Positions 25,928-37,456 of a stretch of 64,000 nt of DNA are shown here, piece after piece; within the stretch, counting starts at the first letter, position 1; every line of letters starts with the position of its first letter. The position numbers and the translations under genes are program-made. This DNA is from Terebella lapidaria (taxonomy: Eukaryota > Annelida > Polychaeta > Terebellida > Terebellidae): assembly GCA_949152475.1 (NCBI GenBank), contig OX424562.1, positions 24,180,209 through 24,244,208 on the forward strand. Reading direction: 5' to 3'. A model generated the notes under the pieces. It was given only the letters and a program-made list of their open reading frames with translations. It ran no database searches and was not told the origin of the DNA.

Positions 25928-26233
25928 ACGTAACGACATCATGCGGTGAATACAATTTGTATGACGCTATTTAGTGAGAGAAAATTTGAGGCGCCAGTGT
26001 GTAAATTTTTGCGCCAAAAATCACGGAAAATCATTGAATTTGCACCATTACGTTTAATACAGTAAATTTGTTTCACCATTTCGATCTAAGAAGTAATTGC
26101 AGTAGTCTAGATAGGCTCTTATGCTTGGTTTCACTACATTCATGGGAACACATGTGATAGGGCCCAAGTGCTAAACAGTAAAACACAAGTCACAACTGCT
26201 AAATATAATCTCAGGCTCTCAGTCACTCTGTCG

Positions 26234-26979
26234 TAGGCATGTAACGATAAATCGATGATATCGATGATCGATCGATTGTACTGGGCCGAGCGATGATCGA
26301 TGTGAAATACTTGGAATCGATTTTTTTCATATCGTAAATTGTTTCGGATATTTTCGTGAGTGGGCAGTTTTGGCCGTGCGCCTTTTTTTAAAAAGCTAGT
26401 TCTTGTTTTGTAGCCGCGTATGAATACATCGAGAGAACTCCTACAGCACGTCTATGCAGCCTGTGTCAGACCGGTGGGTGCCGACCGTAATGCAAATTGT
26501 TTTCACCGCATGTTTCCGTAACGAATTTATGCAGATTTTTCAAAAGGATTAGGCGAAGTATATTGCTTGAATTATGATCTAATCTTGGGGATTGTTGAGG
26601 ACTATTTTTGCCGCGTATGTGCACCGTGTAGTGTGGATACACATGAGGTGTGAAATGGCTCCACATTTGATGATTCGAATGAAACTTCTTCAAACATTGC
26701 TATTTTTGACTCGGATCATCAATTACCAAACAACTTTTTTGGACTATTATTAAAACCTTGTGGTTTATTCATTTATTTCTTCCTGTGCCCTATAATACAT
26801 GCTAATCCCACCATCGTATCATGGCACTGGCGCCTCAGTGACCGCGGCGGTTCCAGCCGATATTGCCCATCAACAAGCGCGAGTATTGCCGAGTCAAGGG
26901 TCAGATTCGATGATCGATGATCGCTCGGTGGAAGGCAACGATCATCGATATCAAAATCTCCCACCGATTTACATGCCTA
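26234..26979. mobile_element. Non-autonomous hAT transposon (746 bp)
   Basis: Terminal inverted repeat TAGGCATGTAA at the left is matched by TTACATGCCTA at the right. Both ends are flanked by the perfect 8-bp target duplication CTCTGTCG (26226-26233 and 26980-26987), the hallmark of hAT elements. Subterminal regions are packed with ATCGAT and GATCGATCG words, which fits hAT transposase subterminal sites. No transposase frame remains. Confidence 0.85.
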
Positions 26980-27074
26980 CTCTGTCGGACTCTGGCCAGG
27001 GCCCTGACCAAAAATATTGACTGGATATCTAGATCTGCACAATGGAACGTTCTCTTGAATCGCCTTTACTGAGT

Positions 27075-27169
27075 TGCGCATGCGCAGTCAAGTTTTACAA
27101 GCGTTGCAACTGATTTAAACCACACCAACGAATGTGTGTTTCCTCATTTGTGTGACCTGCGCATGCGCA
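27075..27169. promoter_or_regulatory. Paired palindromic NRF1-type sites
   Basis: Two perfect copies of TGCGCATGCGCA (27075-27086 and 27158-27169), each followed by GTC, with further GCGCA words to about 27265. TGCGCATGCGCA is the known consensus of NRF1, which marks many animal promoters. I infer a promoter here, possibly for the zinc-finger gene whose first recognised coding exon starts 2.6 kb downstream. That gene's ATG sits 2 nt after an acceptor, so a 5' non-coding exon is expected upstream. Confidence 0.45.
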
Positions 27170-27889
27170 GTCGAGTTGCATCTGCGTGCACGAGACACGA
27201 GTTTGTTTGCGCAATTAACATGCGCATCGGACCTATGGGAACAGGGTAATATATAATTTATGCGCAGTAAATCTAGGCCGGGTCAGGAGGCAAAAACACA
27301 CATGTTGATGTTTAAATCGTGAAAATCCGTTAGATATAACTGGAGTTATGACCTCGAAAGTAATTTCCAAGATGGCTGGACATCCCTAGAAGCTATCAGC
27401 TTCGTTTGCATTGGTGTCAATTTGAAAGTCTTCTGAATTTTGTTGGGGGAACGGTGACTTTTTCTCCGGTGTATCACACCTTCAGCTTTGTTTTGGTATA
27501 GTGTTTACCCGGTTCCGGATAGAACTGTGGAGGGCCGCGTTATGTTTTCAGTTGGCAAGTGACATCTCATATATGAATGAAGGAAAAATGGTTATTATTT
27601 TCAGTATTTTCCTTTTTATTTTGATATTATGCTTTAAAATTCATACCTATATGCATCTTGGACCAAATTACAAGTAATAATTTCAATGTATGGATGAAAT
27701 ATGCATGTTTTTCAGATGACAATTGACCTCATGTAATATGACAATCTCGTGAATTTCATCCAAATCTCGCGCGGTTTGCTCATTCAATGGGAGGCAATGC
27801 ACAACGTTTCATTGTGATCTGGGGTTGAACAAGGCATATGATTCTAACCAATCACAACCATTTTGTCTCAGAACGCGTGTAGCAGCATG

Positions 27890-28135
27890 TAGTGTTCGGT
27901 CGAGCGCTCGCTCGTTATAATATTTCCAAAATTCCGAGCGCTCGAGCCTGAATTTGAATAATCGATTATTTCAACGTATTCATTTGTGCCTGTCTTGGAT
28001 CTCAAAAATTATAGTAGCAGTGAATGAGTTAGTGTTCTAGTGAGCACTCGAATAATCGTTCACTCGGTCGTTATTCTCAAAATTCTGAGCGCATCAACCT
28101 GAACTCGATTGATCGATTATTTCAACCCAAGTTCT
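27890..28135. repeat. Two-copy degenerate tandem repeat
   Basis: Two imperfect units about 158 bp apart share TCGTTAT, CAAAATTC-GAGCGC and ATCGATTATTTCAAC. No coding potential. Confidence 0.4.
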
Positions 28136-28639
28136 ATGCATGAATATATAGAAATTACAAAATTCAGGCCATATTTCCCCAAAATGAGTGTGGGGAATGT
28201 GTCAGTTTGAGTTGACAGATCAAGATGACAGTTCGAGTTGCCCCATCAAATATTCCTACGCCAACCTGTGTGCCAGTCTATGTGTAACTGGGGTCTTTAT
28301 GAATCACTCGATCATTAGTCCTGCTTATAATTCGTGTTTACTTATAACAGACAATAACAACAGTTTCTTGCAAACTTGTTGTTCTTGTGCTACCAAAACA
28401 CCTCCGAAGGTAACATTTCTCCAAATAAACCAGAAGTGATCTCACGGAGACTAGCAATCCACGGAATAAAATAGTTCCTGGCTTCGTTTCCGTTTTGTTC
28501 ACTGTTTGCAGTGAACTCTAGTCGATGTTGTAAAACACAAACCAAGAATGACATGATAAATATATCGACAGAAAAAAAAAATTCGGCCCAAATCGCGTTA
28601 CTATCCATTTTGGGCCATTTCTAGGCAAACAATTTTTCA

Positions 28640-29600
28640 CCCTTCGAAAAAACTTTTGGACTTTTTTTATGTAATGGGAGCTGCCAGAACTGTACTCATA
28701 GAATGTCTGAAGGTAGAGCTTAGAAATATTGGCACTTTCAAATGGGAAGTCATATGTGGTGACTTGTCTGGTGACCTTGAATTTGACCTTCGATGACCTT
28801 GAAAAGTCAAAGCAGCCATTTTTGGGTCAAAAAATGTCCAGATTTGCCTCTATATATGAAGTGCTTGCAGATGTTTGTATTATGAACATATAGGAATACA
28901 TATATGGCACAACTAATGAAGACCTTGAACTTGACTTCAGATGACATTGAGTACCAAATGTCTGACTTGGAATGTGCAAATTGGCCTGAGCGACCTAAAC
29001 GCTTGCACCCAGATAAATTTTTTGTATTATGTACATATAGAAAATCAAATGCTGCACACGTACATGTAATGGCGACATTGAAGTTCACATGGATGACCTT
29101 GGTAAATCTCAAGGTCGGTTACCTGCCATTATCCAAACCAAAATTGTCCAGTAACCTATCTTAGCCTTTGAGCAAATTTTTTCGTTTTCGGTGATATCTC
29201 GGAAACGTAGTGTCTTAGAGCAGAACGGACGTTAATTTTGGACTCGTCTTCGACAAACAGGTCTACGAAGTGTTATGGATGAACTTTTACCTTGATCTAA
29301 AAGTTTTTGCTGAGTTGGCATTTTTCGTTTCCAGCGATATGTCAGAATCGGTGCGTCCTAGAGGGAAACAGACGTTATTTTTTGACTCGTCTCTTTTACA
29401 CAGACATGTCTGAGGGGTATTATGGATGAACTTTGACCTTGACCTCAAAGTTTTTTGCCGAGTCAGCATTTTTTGTTTTCGTCGATATCTGGAAACGGTG
29501 TGTGACAGTGTCGTAGACCTGTGGCGAACATGTTATAATTATAATAAATTGGTCTTAACACCAAAATGCCTCCAAAGCATCTTTAGGCCTTGACGTCTAG
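28640..29600 (+). mobile_element. Helitron-like element, 3' end supported, 5' end unclear
   Basis: Ends in AAAGCATCTTTAGGCCTTGACGTCTAG followed by T in all but detail like the family A 3' end, shown here in broken form: AAAGCATCTTTAGGCC, then TTGACGT, then CTAG (29597-29600). The interior holds several TGACCTTGAA-type words and two copies of a GTTTTC-GATATCT-GGAAACG block about 150 bp apart, the kind of internal tandem repeat common in non-autonomous Helitrons. I could not define the left end. Confidence 0.4.
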
Positions 29601-29788
29601 TTTTGTGATGTTCTGTCACTTTCACAGATTACCGATTAGTTTTTGCACATGATAAGTGCTTTCCTAGTGATCACATCATGCCGGGGTGTCTCAATATACC
29701 AGTATTATACATGTACTAGGTTAGGAACTGTAATACTAGTATGTTGATGTTTTGAAGAGAAATTCTAACATATTTTGCTGTTGCAGAG

Positions 29789-30538
29789 ATGGTACTGAAA
29801 TCTGACCAAGAGCGGGTGATGGCATTGTTGAAAGACACAATCACGCTTCTGTGCAAGAACGGCCTGAACTTCAAGACCAAGTTCTGTGTTGATGCTGTGA
29901 TTGGGGTGACTGTTGATGAAGAGGAACTTTTCTACGTGTCCGTGAAAGAAGTGGTGAAGACGGAGAAAGGAGGAGAGACAAAGTCTGATTCATCAGGAGA
30001 AGAAGCAAGCGAACTAGGTGAAAGCCCAAGGAAGCGGCGCAGGAAAAGACGTCTGAAAGCTGGAGGTGATGAATCAAACGGAGAATATGGCGGTGACGGA
30101 CTGGGTTTGGATGAAGACGGGGCACAGGCAAGCGCCAGTTTCTCTGGAATGGAAGGAGGACAGCAAAACCCTGCAGCCGACAAACGTCCACGTATAAAGA
30201 ATGAAGACGGAGGAGAAAACAGCGACGAAGATATAATGTTCATCAAGCAGGAACTCGATGAGAACAGCGCCTGGTCACAAAGGTCGGAGGATACTAGTAG
30301 CGCGTTGATGTACCAGGGTTTCGGTGGCCATTCGGGGACAGATTCACAGCAGGACCAGAATTTCCCGTCATTGAGTGAAATGACTCTAATGCCGATTGAT
30401 TCAGGAGAAGGGCCCAGCGGAACATGGAGCAACCAGCAGCAGCAGCCCAGACAGTTCAAGCCTAGGGGACCAAGAATGTCCTCTTCTACACTCGAGTCCA
30501 GTCAGCTACAGCCAGGAGATGGGCCTGACAATCAGCAG
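29789..30538 (+). CDS. N-terminal exon of a zinc-finger transcription factor-like gene
   Basis: Acceptor TTGCTGTTGCAG lies just before the ATG at 29789. The exon encodes 250 residues and ends at a perfect donor CAG|GTGAGA in phase 0. Residues 1-60 form a compact domain beginning MVLKSDQERVMALLKDTITL and running through GVTVDEEELFYVSVKE. A basic signal RKRRRKRRLK (81-90) and three sumoylation consensus motifs follow (VKTE 56-59, IKNE 136-139, IKQE 152-155) in an acidic, serine- and glutamine-rich linker. This is typical of a nuclear repressor or activator lacking its own DNA-binding domain. I pair it with the terminal zinc-finger exons at 62184 and 62820. Reading through the donor adds 35 residues before a stop at 30646, a possible intron-retention form. 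An upstream coding exon cannot be excluded, but the ATG makes this exon the likely start. Confidence 0.72.
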
Positions 30539-32410
30539 GTGAGAGCAAACTTCACCAACATTTCTGAACGCAAAAGGAATCCACAGACTACAAGCATTGA
30601 CATTGAGGATTTTATTGCACTGGCCCTTTCAGGTTATTTGGGTTAGGGTCTTAGTGGACCGAGAAAGTGCGGAAACGCCAGGGCCTTGTAAAAAAAAAGT
30701 GTTGAGTTGAACAGCTATGATGCGTAAATTGAAGAATAAATCATTAGAGTGGCTTTTATTTTTTTTATTTCATCTGAAGTTCATCTCGTTCTTTGGGATT
30801 ACGTCATGTTTGAATACTAGTATAACATTTGAAGATGAATCTACAATGTCTGATGTCCACTACAGTATGTCTGTTCGTTGTTTATGCGCTGGAGCTCATC
30901 CTCCATGCCCTCAGCACAGCCAGTGGCCCATCGCACTTGAGCCTGGGGAATGCACAGTGCATTGCTTCTCAGTAAAAGAACTGTTGAGCGGGAGGTCATT
31001 AATTACCTTTTATTGCGGTCATTTGGCAGGACAAGATAGTGACAGCCCAATAAAAATGTTTGGAAGACGAAATCAAAACATGAACCATGAACAGTTTTGA
31101 TATGACTGCTCGTGTGTGCATGTGTGCCCGTGTAGGCGTGTATTGGTATTTTATATCGTAATCTCTAAAATTTTCATTTTGATATCAGGCCGATAATCAA
31201 GGAAATTCTGGTGGTCCTTTTGGGCCACTGTAAAGTCATATTTGGCGGCCCGACCATGTTTCTTCAGTGGCCCTGGGCCACCGGGCAAGTGCTATTGTCG
31301 AGCCCTGAGCAGTGTTTCATTTTGAATATGTGATTTAAGAGGAGTCCCGGAGACTTGCATATCTGAAAATCTTGAGTCCTTTTGAAATACAAATTGTTAT
31401 GCAAGTTTTTCAAACAATTTGAACTGAAGTCCGAGGTATTTATAATGCGAGGCGCAGTACCTCATTAACCATTTTTCGAATAATTTGAACCGAGAATCTG
31501 TCTGGCTTATTTATCACTCTATCAATTAATATTATTAGTTATTATGATATCTATTGTGCTATTTAAATGTTGTATCCCCCCAACGGCGGATACTATGGAT
31601 TTGCGATCGTTGCGCCGCGTCCGCACCAACATCCGCAAAGACTTTCAAGATTGTGAACTCGCAGCAGGTTGCAAATCTCAACTGATTAAATGATCATTTT
31701 TCACAGAGACATGTCTTATGGTACGATCATGACACCAATCGATTTTGGTTGCCATAGCAACCAATTTGGTCGATTGGCGACACATTTTGTGCTCAAATTG
31801 GCCGGTTCAGCATACATGGTTTGTGAACGCTCTACTAACATGACTAAGGGTGTAAGTTTTTGAATAATGATGATGCAGTCCAACAGGCTCAAAAGACAAT
31901 CAGACGAAACCTATTGTTTTTCCTATTGATGAAACAAATATTAATTAGTGAACAAGCTAACTATGACAATTAAAATACTAGTATCCACTTTGACATCTGT
32001 GATCAATAACTTACACTAAGAGCAAATGGCACTGGATTCTTGTTCAGAATATAGAATTGATGTTTCTGTTGAAAACAGAACATCATAACCAAATCTATTA
32101 TTGACCACAATAAGAAAAGTTGAGACCAGAAACATTTATTATTGGACTCAGTAAGGTAAAAGTTTTATCTAGTAGAGATTGAATGGTTGTAACTGAATGA
32201 GTTAATTTACTAACTAAGTCCGAGATGATAGGGCTACGGTGGATACACCCCAGCGGTCGTCGGCGACTGAATAGTCTATGCTATTTATGCTATTTCAGAG
32301 GTACAATTTATGCTATGCATGATATTATTTATGTTAAAAATCTTATACCATGAGATAATGACATGAGATCAGAATGATGTAAGTAGTATTGCAATAAAAT
32401 GTGTTTGTTT
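30539..32410. other. Intron sequence, mostly unremarkable
   Basis: Follows the donor at 30538. A fragment resembling the right end of the 41.2-kb MITE (CGGGCAAGTG and AGCCCTG words) lies at about 31190-31310. No exon is recognised. Confidence 0.4.
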
Positions 32411-33917
32411 CGTCGTCCGTCGTCATCCACATTTTTATCTTTTTTGTTTACGGGTGAATTCTTCTGAAATTTTGCACAAAAATACTTAAAAATAATTCAA
32501 GAAGGAGGTATTTTTTAGTTTTTTGATTTTCGCATTTTTTTCAAAATGGCGGCCGTTTTCGACGAAAAATGCCTGATTTTGGACTTTTTCTCAAAATCTG
32601 TTCAGTAACTTTTTTTCTTTTTGATACATAACACTCCTGATATGTACTCCTATGATGTCTATAAATTTCGTTGCGCTTGAATCGCTCGACCATTTTGGCC
32701 CAAACTCGGCCCAAATGGGACTTTCCCATGTTAAATTCTCCTATGCTTTATAATGGGACACATTATGCCTAATATCTCACTTAATATTGAGATTAGAGAC
32801 TAGGAATCAATTGTGGACATATAGGAAATGATATATGCTGAATATTCTCGTGACCTTGAATTTGACCTCTGACCTCAATTTCAAGGTCAGAGCACAAAAT
32901 GGCTGATATCTCGCTTATTATCGACTCTACAGCTTAGGAATCAATTGTGGACATATAGGAAATGATATATGCTGAATATTCTGATGACCTTGAATTTGAC
33001 CTTTGACCCCATTTTCAAGGTCAGGACAAAATGGCCAATATCTCGCTTGTTATCGACTTTACAACTTAGGAATCAGTTATGAACATATAGGAAATGATAT
33101 ATGCAGATTATTGTCATGACCTTGAATTTGACCTTTGACCTCGTTTTCAAGGTCACAGGACAAAATGGCTAATATCTCACTTATTATCGACTCTACAGCT
33201 TAGGAATCAATTGTGGACATATAGGAAATGATATATGCTGAATATTCTGATGACCTTGAATTTGACCTTTGACGGCATTTTCAAGGTCATAGGACAAAAT
33301 GGCTAATATCTCGCTTGTTATCGACTTCACAGCTTAGGAATCAGTTATGAACATACCCGTATTGGAAATGATATATGCAGATTATTGTCATGACTTTGAA
33401 TTTGACCTTTGACCTCATTTTCAAGGTCACAGGACAAAATGGCTAATATCTCACTTATTATCGATTTTACAGCTTAGGAATCAATTGTGGACATGTAGGA
33501 AATGATATATGCTGAATATTCTCGGACCTTGAATTTGACCTCTGACCTCTTTCTCAAGGTCCAAGGACAAACTGGCTCTTATCTTGCTCCTCTATTGACT
33601 GTATGGCTTGGGAATCAATTGTGGACATGATATAGAAAATGATATTGTGGACATGATATAGAAAATGATATACACTGAATATTTTGATGACCTTGAATTT
33701 GACCTTTGCCCCTTCATTTTCAAGGCCACAGCACAAAATTGCTAATATCTCGCTGATTATTGAATTTACAGCTTAGCAATCAACTGTGGACATGATATAT
33801 GCTTAATGTTATATATGCTGAATATTCTCTTGATCTTGAATTCAACCAGTGACCTGGCTAACATCTAAAATATTAAACATTGTCCGGTAACCTATCTTTG
33901 GCCCTTGGCCTAATTTT
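32411..33917 (+). mobile_element. Helitron-like family B element with ~134-bp satellite array
   Basis: Starts inside a (GTCC)-like head (CGTCGTCCGTCGTC) without the 5' palindrome seen at 50350, so it is 5' truncated. A conserved head of about 400 bp precedes some eight monomers of about 134 bp (about 32820-33860). It ends TGTCCGGTAACC and a hairpin GGCCCTTGGCC, then TAATTTTTT. Head and tail variants match the element at 54638-55966 more closely than the others, suggesting a subfamily. Confidence 0.7.
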
Positions 33918-34193
33918 TTATGAGCCTTATCTATCTGTGTGATGTATGATGCTTAAAATCAATAAGCAATGACATGTCAAGAAACATGTAGCAGTATTCA
34001 AGCAACAACTGTACTATGAGTACGACAGGCGTCGTAAGCGGCTGATGTTCATGTTCATGATCATGTTCAATATTGCAAGTTGGTAATGAAAATATACAGA
34101 ATATTGGCCAATTGTGAACTGCAATTCCTGTTTTGCCATGGGAAATGCCGATCATCGCACACTCAAGCAGCGATCGAGAATTTGATTACTGTA
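33918..34193. other. Short spacer between elements
   Basis: Nothing recognised. The last six bases (ACTGTA, 34188-34193) are the target duplication of the next element. Confidence 0.4.
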
Positions 34194-34778
34194 CAGGGCT
34201 CCCGATAGTGTAAAATAATGCGTAATTATGCATGACTTTTTGAAATTTATGCAGTGCTATCACGGCCAGTGCGTATGATTACGCACTCGAAAGATATGTG
34301 GAAACTAATTTAAAAACAATGACATCGTTTATTAGCTCAAAAAACGAAGTTCTAGAAAATAATCAAACAATGTCAATTTCCGCCAGAGACGCATGCGCTA
34401 TGCACTCGCTGGCGAATAAGTTGTGGGACACGTCATCAAAATTCGAGCACAATAAACTGCCGCGCCCCCGTGCGAATGGCTGCAACATCGAAAGCCTATG
34501 TTTGCGCCCCCTTGCGAATATAAATTTAAGGATTTCCCCACTTTCATTTCTTCAACATGACTCGACAATGAATTGACGAACAAGTGCATTTTCTGCAAAA
34601 GAAAACCTTCAGAACTGCTGTGGGCAAGGGCAATCGTTGACCATTAGGAATGTGCTGAAATTTTGAGAAAAAAACCTGGAGGATATGCGAGATTTGAAAA
34701 CATAATGGGAGCTGTCACTTTGACTGAAGAAAAACAAAATCACTGTACATCCATGTTTATTTTATACATCACCAATCT

Positions 34779-34945
34779 AAACTACTACATGCTCCTTTTC
34801 GATCCTTTGGATCGTTCTGGATAGAAATTCGCGTACTGAAAGCAAGGCACGATCGTCTGCCTGCATGACTCGAGCGCTCCTTTTGCCGCCAAAACCGCCG
34901 CGCATATGCGCGCGCAGCTGCGCAGAAGCTTCACTTTTCTGTCCA
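34779..34945 (+). repeat. Left inverted terminal repeat of the DIRS element
   Basis: 167 bp, inverse of 40924-41090 with no difference seen. Contains a GGATCG-centred palindrome and a GCGCATATGCGC palindrome. Confidence 0.88.
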
Positions 34946-35356
34946 CCGCCATTTTTGCTTGGCAGCTTTGGATTTTGGTTCCCGGTGAATTCGTAGAATT
35001 TAGTCTGCAAACTAGACTTTTGCGATATATTCTTACGGAATTTCACCTGCCACGTTCATAGACATCGTTTTGTGTCTATTTGGATAAGTATCGGTCGATA
35101 GTTTGTTACTTGCTAGATCGTCAGCGATTTGTTTAGCCAGTTCACCCTATTATCGTCCATCCGTCGTACTTGATAGTGTACTTGTTGTTTACATCTATCA
35201 ATAGTTCTACGTTAATTTTCTACTGTATATATTGTGTATACGTATACTGTAGTTTATATATTCGTAGTCCTCTTAGGGTTCTTTTTTCAGCGCGGTCTCA
35301 GGTTTGCATATTTTGCCCGCCCTGTTACTGTGTGTGGTTAGTTCCCTTGTGTGATC

Positions 35357-37456
35357 ATGACTTCACAATCCTCCCTTGGTACCGGTGCCATGGACGAACG
35401 TCCATGCCCGAAGTGTCTGGTCAATACCCTCCGAGGAGGGGAGAAACACAGTGTGTGTTTCGACTGTTTAGACCATGGCCCGGTATCTATGGAGGATTTG
35501 AGGTGTGATCTGTGTCGTTTCTGGCGTCCCTCTTCCTTCGTGCAGGCGACTGCAAAGTATTCCGAAGCCTCGTTGGCTCGTCGGGATGCTTTGAGGCTTG
35601 CGGAAGCTTCGGCTCCGCAAGTCCGCCAGTCGCCCATGGAGGTGGAGACTCCGCCTGTGACGGCACAGATTGCGTCCGGTGTTAGCCAGCCCCTGGGGCT
35701 AACACAGGACATGGTCAACGCGGCTGTGCAATCTTTCTTTGCACAGTCGTTATCGTCCCTTCAGGGTCCCCTCCTGCCGGGTCTCTCTTCCCTGCTTGGA
35801 CAGGGAGTCCCGGCCGGTTCTTCGGCTGCCCCTTCGTCGCAGGGAGAGCTTGCTCCCCCTGCTGGCAAGAAGTCGAAATCTTCTAAGAAGAAGGTTTCAG
35901 TTCTTGCCAAGGCGAAAGCAGCCAAGGAACCGCACTCCACCTTCGTCGTCCCTCAGTCGGGGCCGATCGAGGTGGAGGGGTCCGTAGTCTCTTCCCCGGG
36001 GCCTTCCAAGAAGAGGAAGCGTGCTTCCTCTAAGCGCCGTGGTGCTGAGACCACATCGATTTTCGATGTGGCTCAGGCTTCGTCCGACCTCTCGGTGGGC
36101 GACGATCAGGCTTCGGGCTTCGATCGGCGGGGCAGCTTGGATGGCTCATTCGGGTCCTCGGTCTCGAGGTTCGAGGGGGGAGAGTTCCCTTTGTTTGGGG
36201 GTGAGGCTCTCGATCGTTCGTGCGATCGGGAGTCTTCACTTGGCGGTCGTGCTCCTGGTCCTCGATCAGGGCACGATCGGGCGGGTGGTGCTGGGGTCGT
36301 TCCTCAGGGCCACTCAAGTCCTGTGTACGCGGATGTAAGTCGCCGGACGGGCGCGATCGCTGAGCAGGCATTCCCTCGCCCGTCCTTTGATGTACCCTTG
36401 GGGTCATCGAGGTCTTCGATCGGACCTGTGAGGTCCAACGATCGGGGGGGTCGAGTGGAAGCTGATCAGGAGTCGTCCTCCTCGGAGGATGAGACTTCCG
36501 ATCAGGCCGGGGGTTCTAACTTCCGGTGGGCTTTGGAGTCGGTCGCAAGGCGAATGGACTTGCCGATCGATGCTCCAGGGCCCTCACGGGGAACCGGTAG
36601 GTTCGCGTCGGCGCCAGTTCGTCGGCCGATCCGGCTCCCTGTGGCTCCCGCGTTGGTCAAGTCTTTCGACAAGATCAACAAGGGAGTTACGGCTAAGAAG
36701 GATGTGGCTCGTACGGAGTCGACATTCCCGACTAGCCGTGTTCGACCTGAGTCGATCGACACCTATCGGACTGTAGAGTCCGAGGGTGGACATCAGACTT
36801 CCGTCCCGGTCGAAGACCCTAACCTTCACCTGCTTTCCCGGAAGCAGGGTACGGTCTGGTCAGCTTATGTGAAAAAGGCTCGCCTTTCTCACTGGCAGAC
36901 GCTGTCTCATCAATTGATGGGGCAGCTCTCGTTGACAGATCACCTGACCACCTTGGTTCAGGAGTTTGTGGACGAGGCGGATCTGGAGGAGGGGAGTCGC
37001 GCCAACATACATGCAGCACTCGGCGTCTTGGCCGGAGTGGTCCATGCTGCTGAGCGTGACAGTGCGCACCTGGGCGCACAATTGGATCTCACCATGCGTG
37101 ATGCTGATCTCCGTCTGCTTGACGTGTCCGCTACGGACGTCGCTGAGCTACGTGGGAGGCCGCTTTTCTCAGGCTATACCTACGCCAACCTCTCTCGATC
37201 GGATATTTCCGTCATGCGGGAACATCTCCGGGATGAGGCTATGGCCAAGGCTTTGCTTGGGAAGTCGGCGGGGTCTGGGACAGGCAAGAAGACCAAGGGT
37301 CAGAAGCCTGCCCAGCCTCAGGCACCACATGCACCCGCTTCTACGCAGCCGCCCTTTCGTGGGGCGCAGCCTCCCCCTCCCCAGGGGGATGGCAAGCGCG
37401 GAGGCAAAGGGGGTGGACGCTTCAAGGGCAAAGGGAAAGCTTCTGGTAAGAAGTGA
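35357..37456 (+). CDS. DIRS ORF1, gag-like protein
   Basis: A protein of about 699 residues from the ATG at 35357, which I prefer to the upstream in-frame GTG. The N-terminus has a cysteine-pair cluster (CPKC, CFDC, CDLC). The middle is Ser/Pro-rich with lysine-rich patches, and the C-terminus ends in a Gly/Lys-rich basic tail, suitable for nucleic-acid binding. By position and composition this is the gag-like ORF of DIRS elements. It overlaps the start of the polymerase frame. Confidence 0.75.
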   Translation: MTSQSSLGTGAMDERPCPKCLVNTLRGGEKHSVCFDCLDHGPVSMEDLRCDLCRFWRPSSFVQATAKYSEASLARRDALRLAEASAPQVRQSPMEVETPPVTAQIASGVSQPLGLTQDMVNAAVQSFFAQSLSSLQGPLLPGLSSLLGQGVPAGSSAAPSSQGELAPPAGKKSKSSKKKVSVLAKAKAAKEPHSTFVVPQSGPIEVEGSVVSSPGPSKKRKRASSKRRGAETTSIFDVAQASSDLSVGDDQASGFDRRGSLDGSFGSSVSRFEGGEFPLFGGEALDRSCDRESSLGGRAPGPRSGHDRAGGAGVVPQGHSSPVYADVSRRTGAIAEQAFPRPSFDVPLGSSRSSIGPVRSNDRGGRVEADQESSSSEDETSDQAGGSNFRWALESVARRMDLPIDAPGPSRGTGRFASAPVRRPIRLPVAPALVKSFDKINKGVTAKKDVARTESTFPTSRVRPESIDTYRTVESEGGHQTSVPVEDPNLHLLSRKQGTVWSAYVKKARLSHWQTLSHQLMGQLSLTDHLTTLVQEFVDEADLEEGSRANIHAALGVLAGVVHAAERDSAHLGAQLDLTMRDADLRLLDVSATDVAELRGRPLFSGYTYANLSRSDISVMREHLRDEAMAKALLGKSAGSGTGKKTKGQKPAQPQAPHAPASTQPPFRGAQPPPPQGDGKRGGKGGGRFKGKGKASGKK

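Larger units (their letters stand above)
22543..26030. repeat. Tandem segmental duplication, unit 2
   Basis: A 3,488-bp unit that follows unit 1 directly. By eye I found only two differences: a small replacement with a net gain of 2 bp near 24357, and a single C/A change at 21972 versus 25460. The duplication is therefore very recent or an assembly artefact. Confidence 0.92.

Noticed and set aside
30539-30646. Read-through extension of the 29789 exon as the main C-terminus
   Set aside because: The perfect GTGAGA donor and abrupt change of composition make intron retention more likely. Kept only as a possible minor form.
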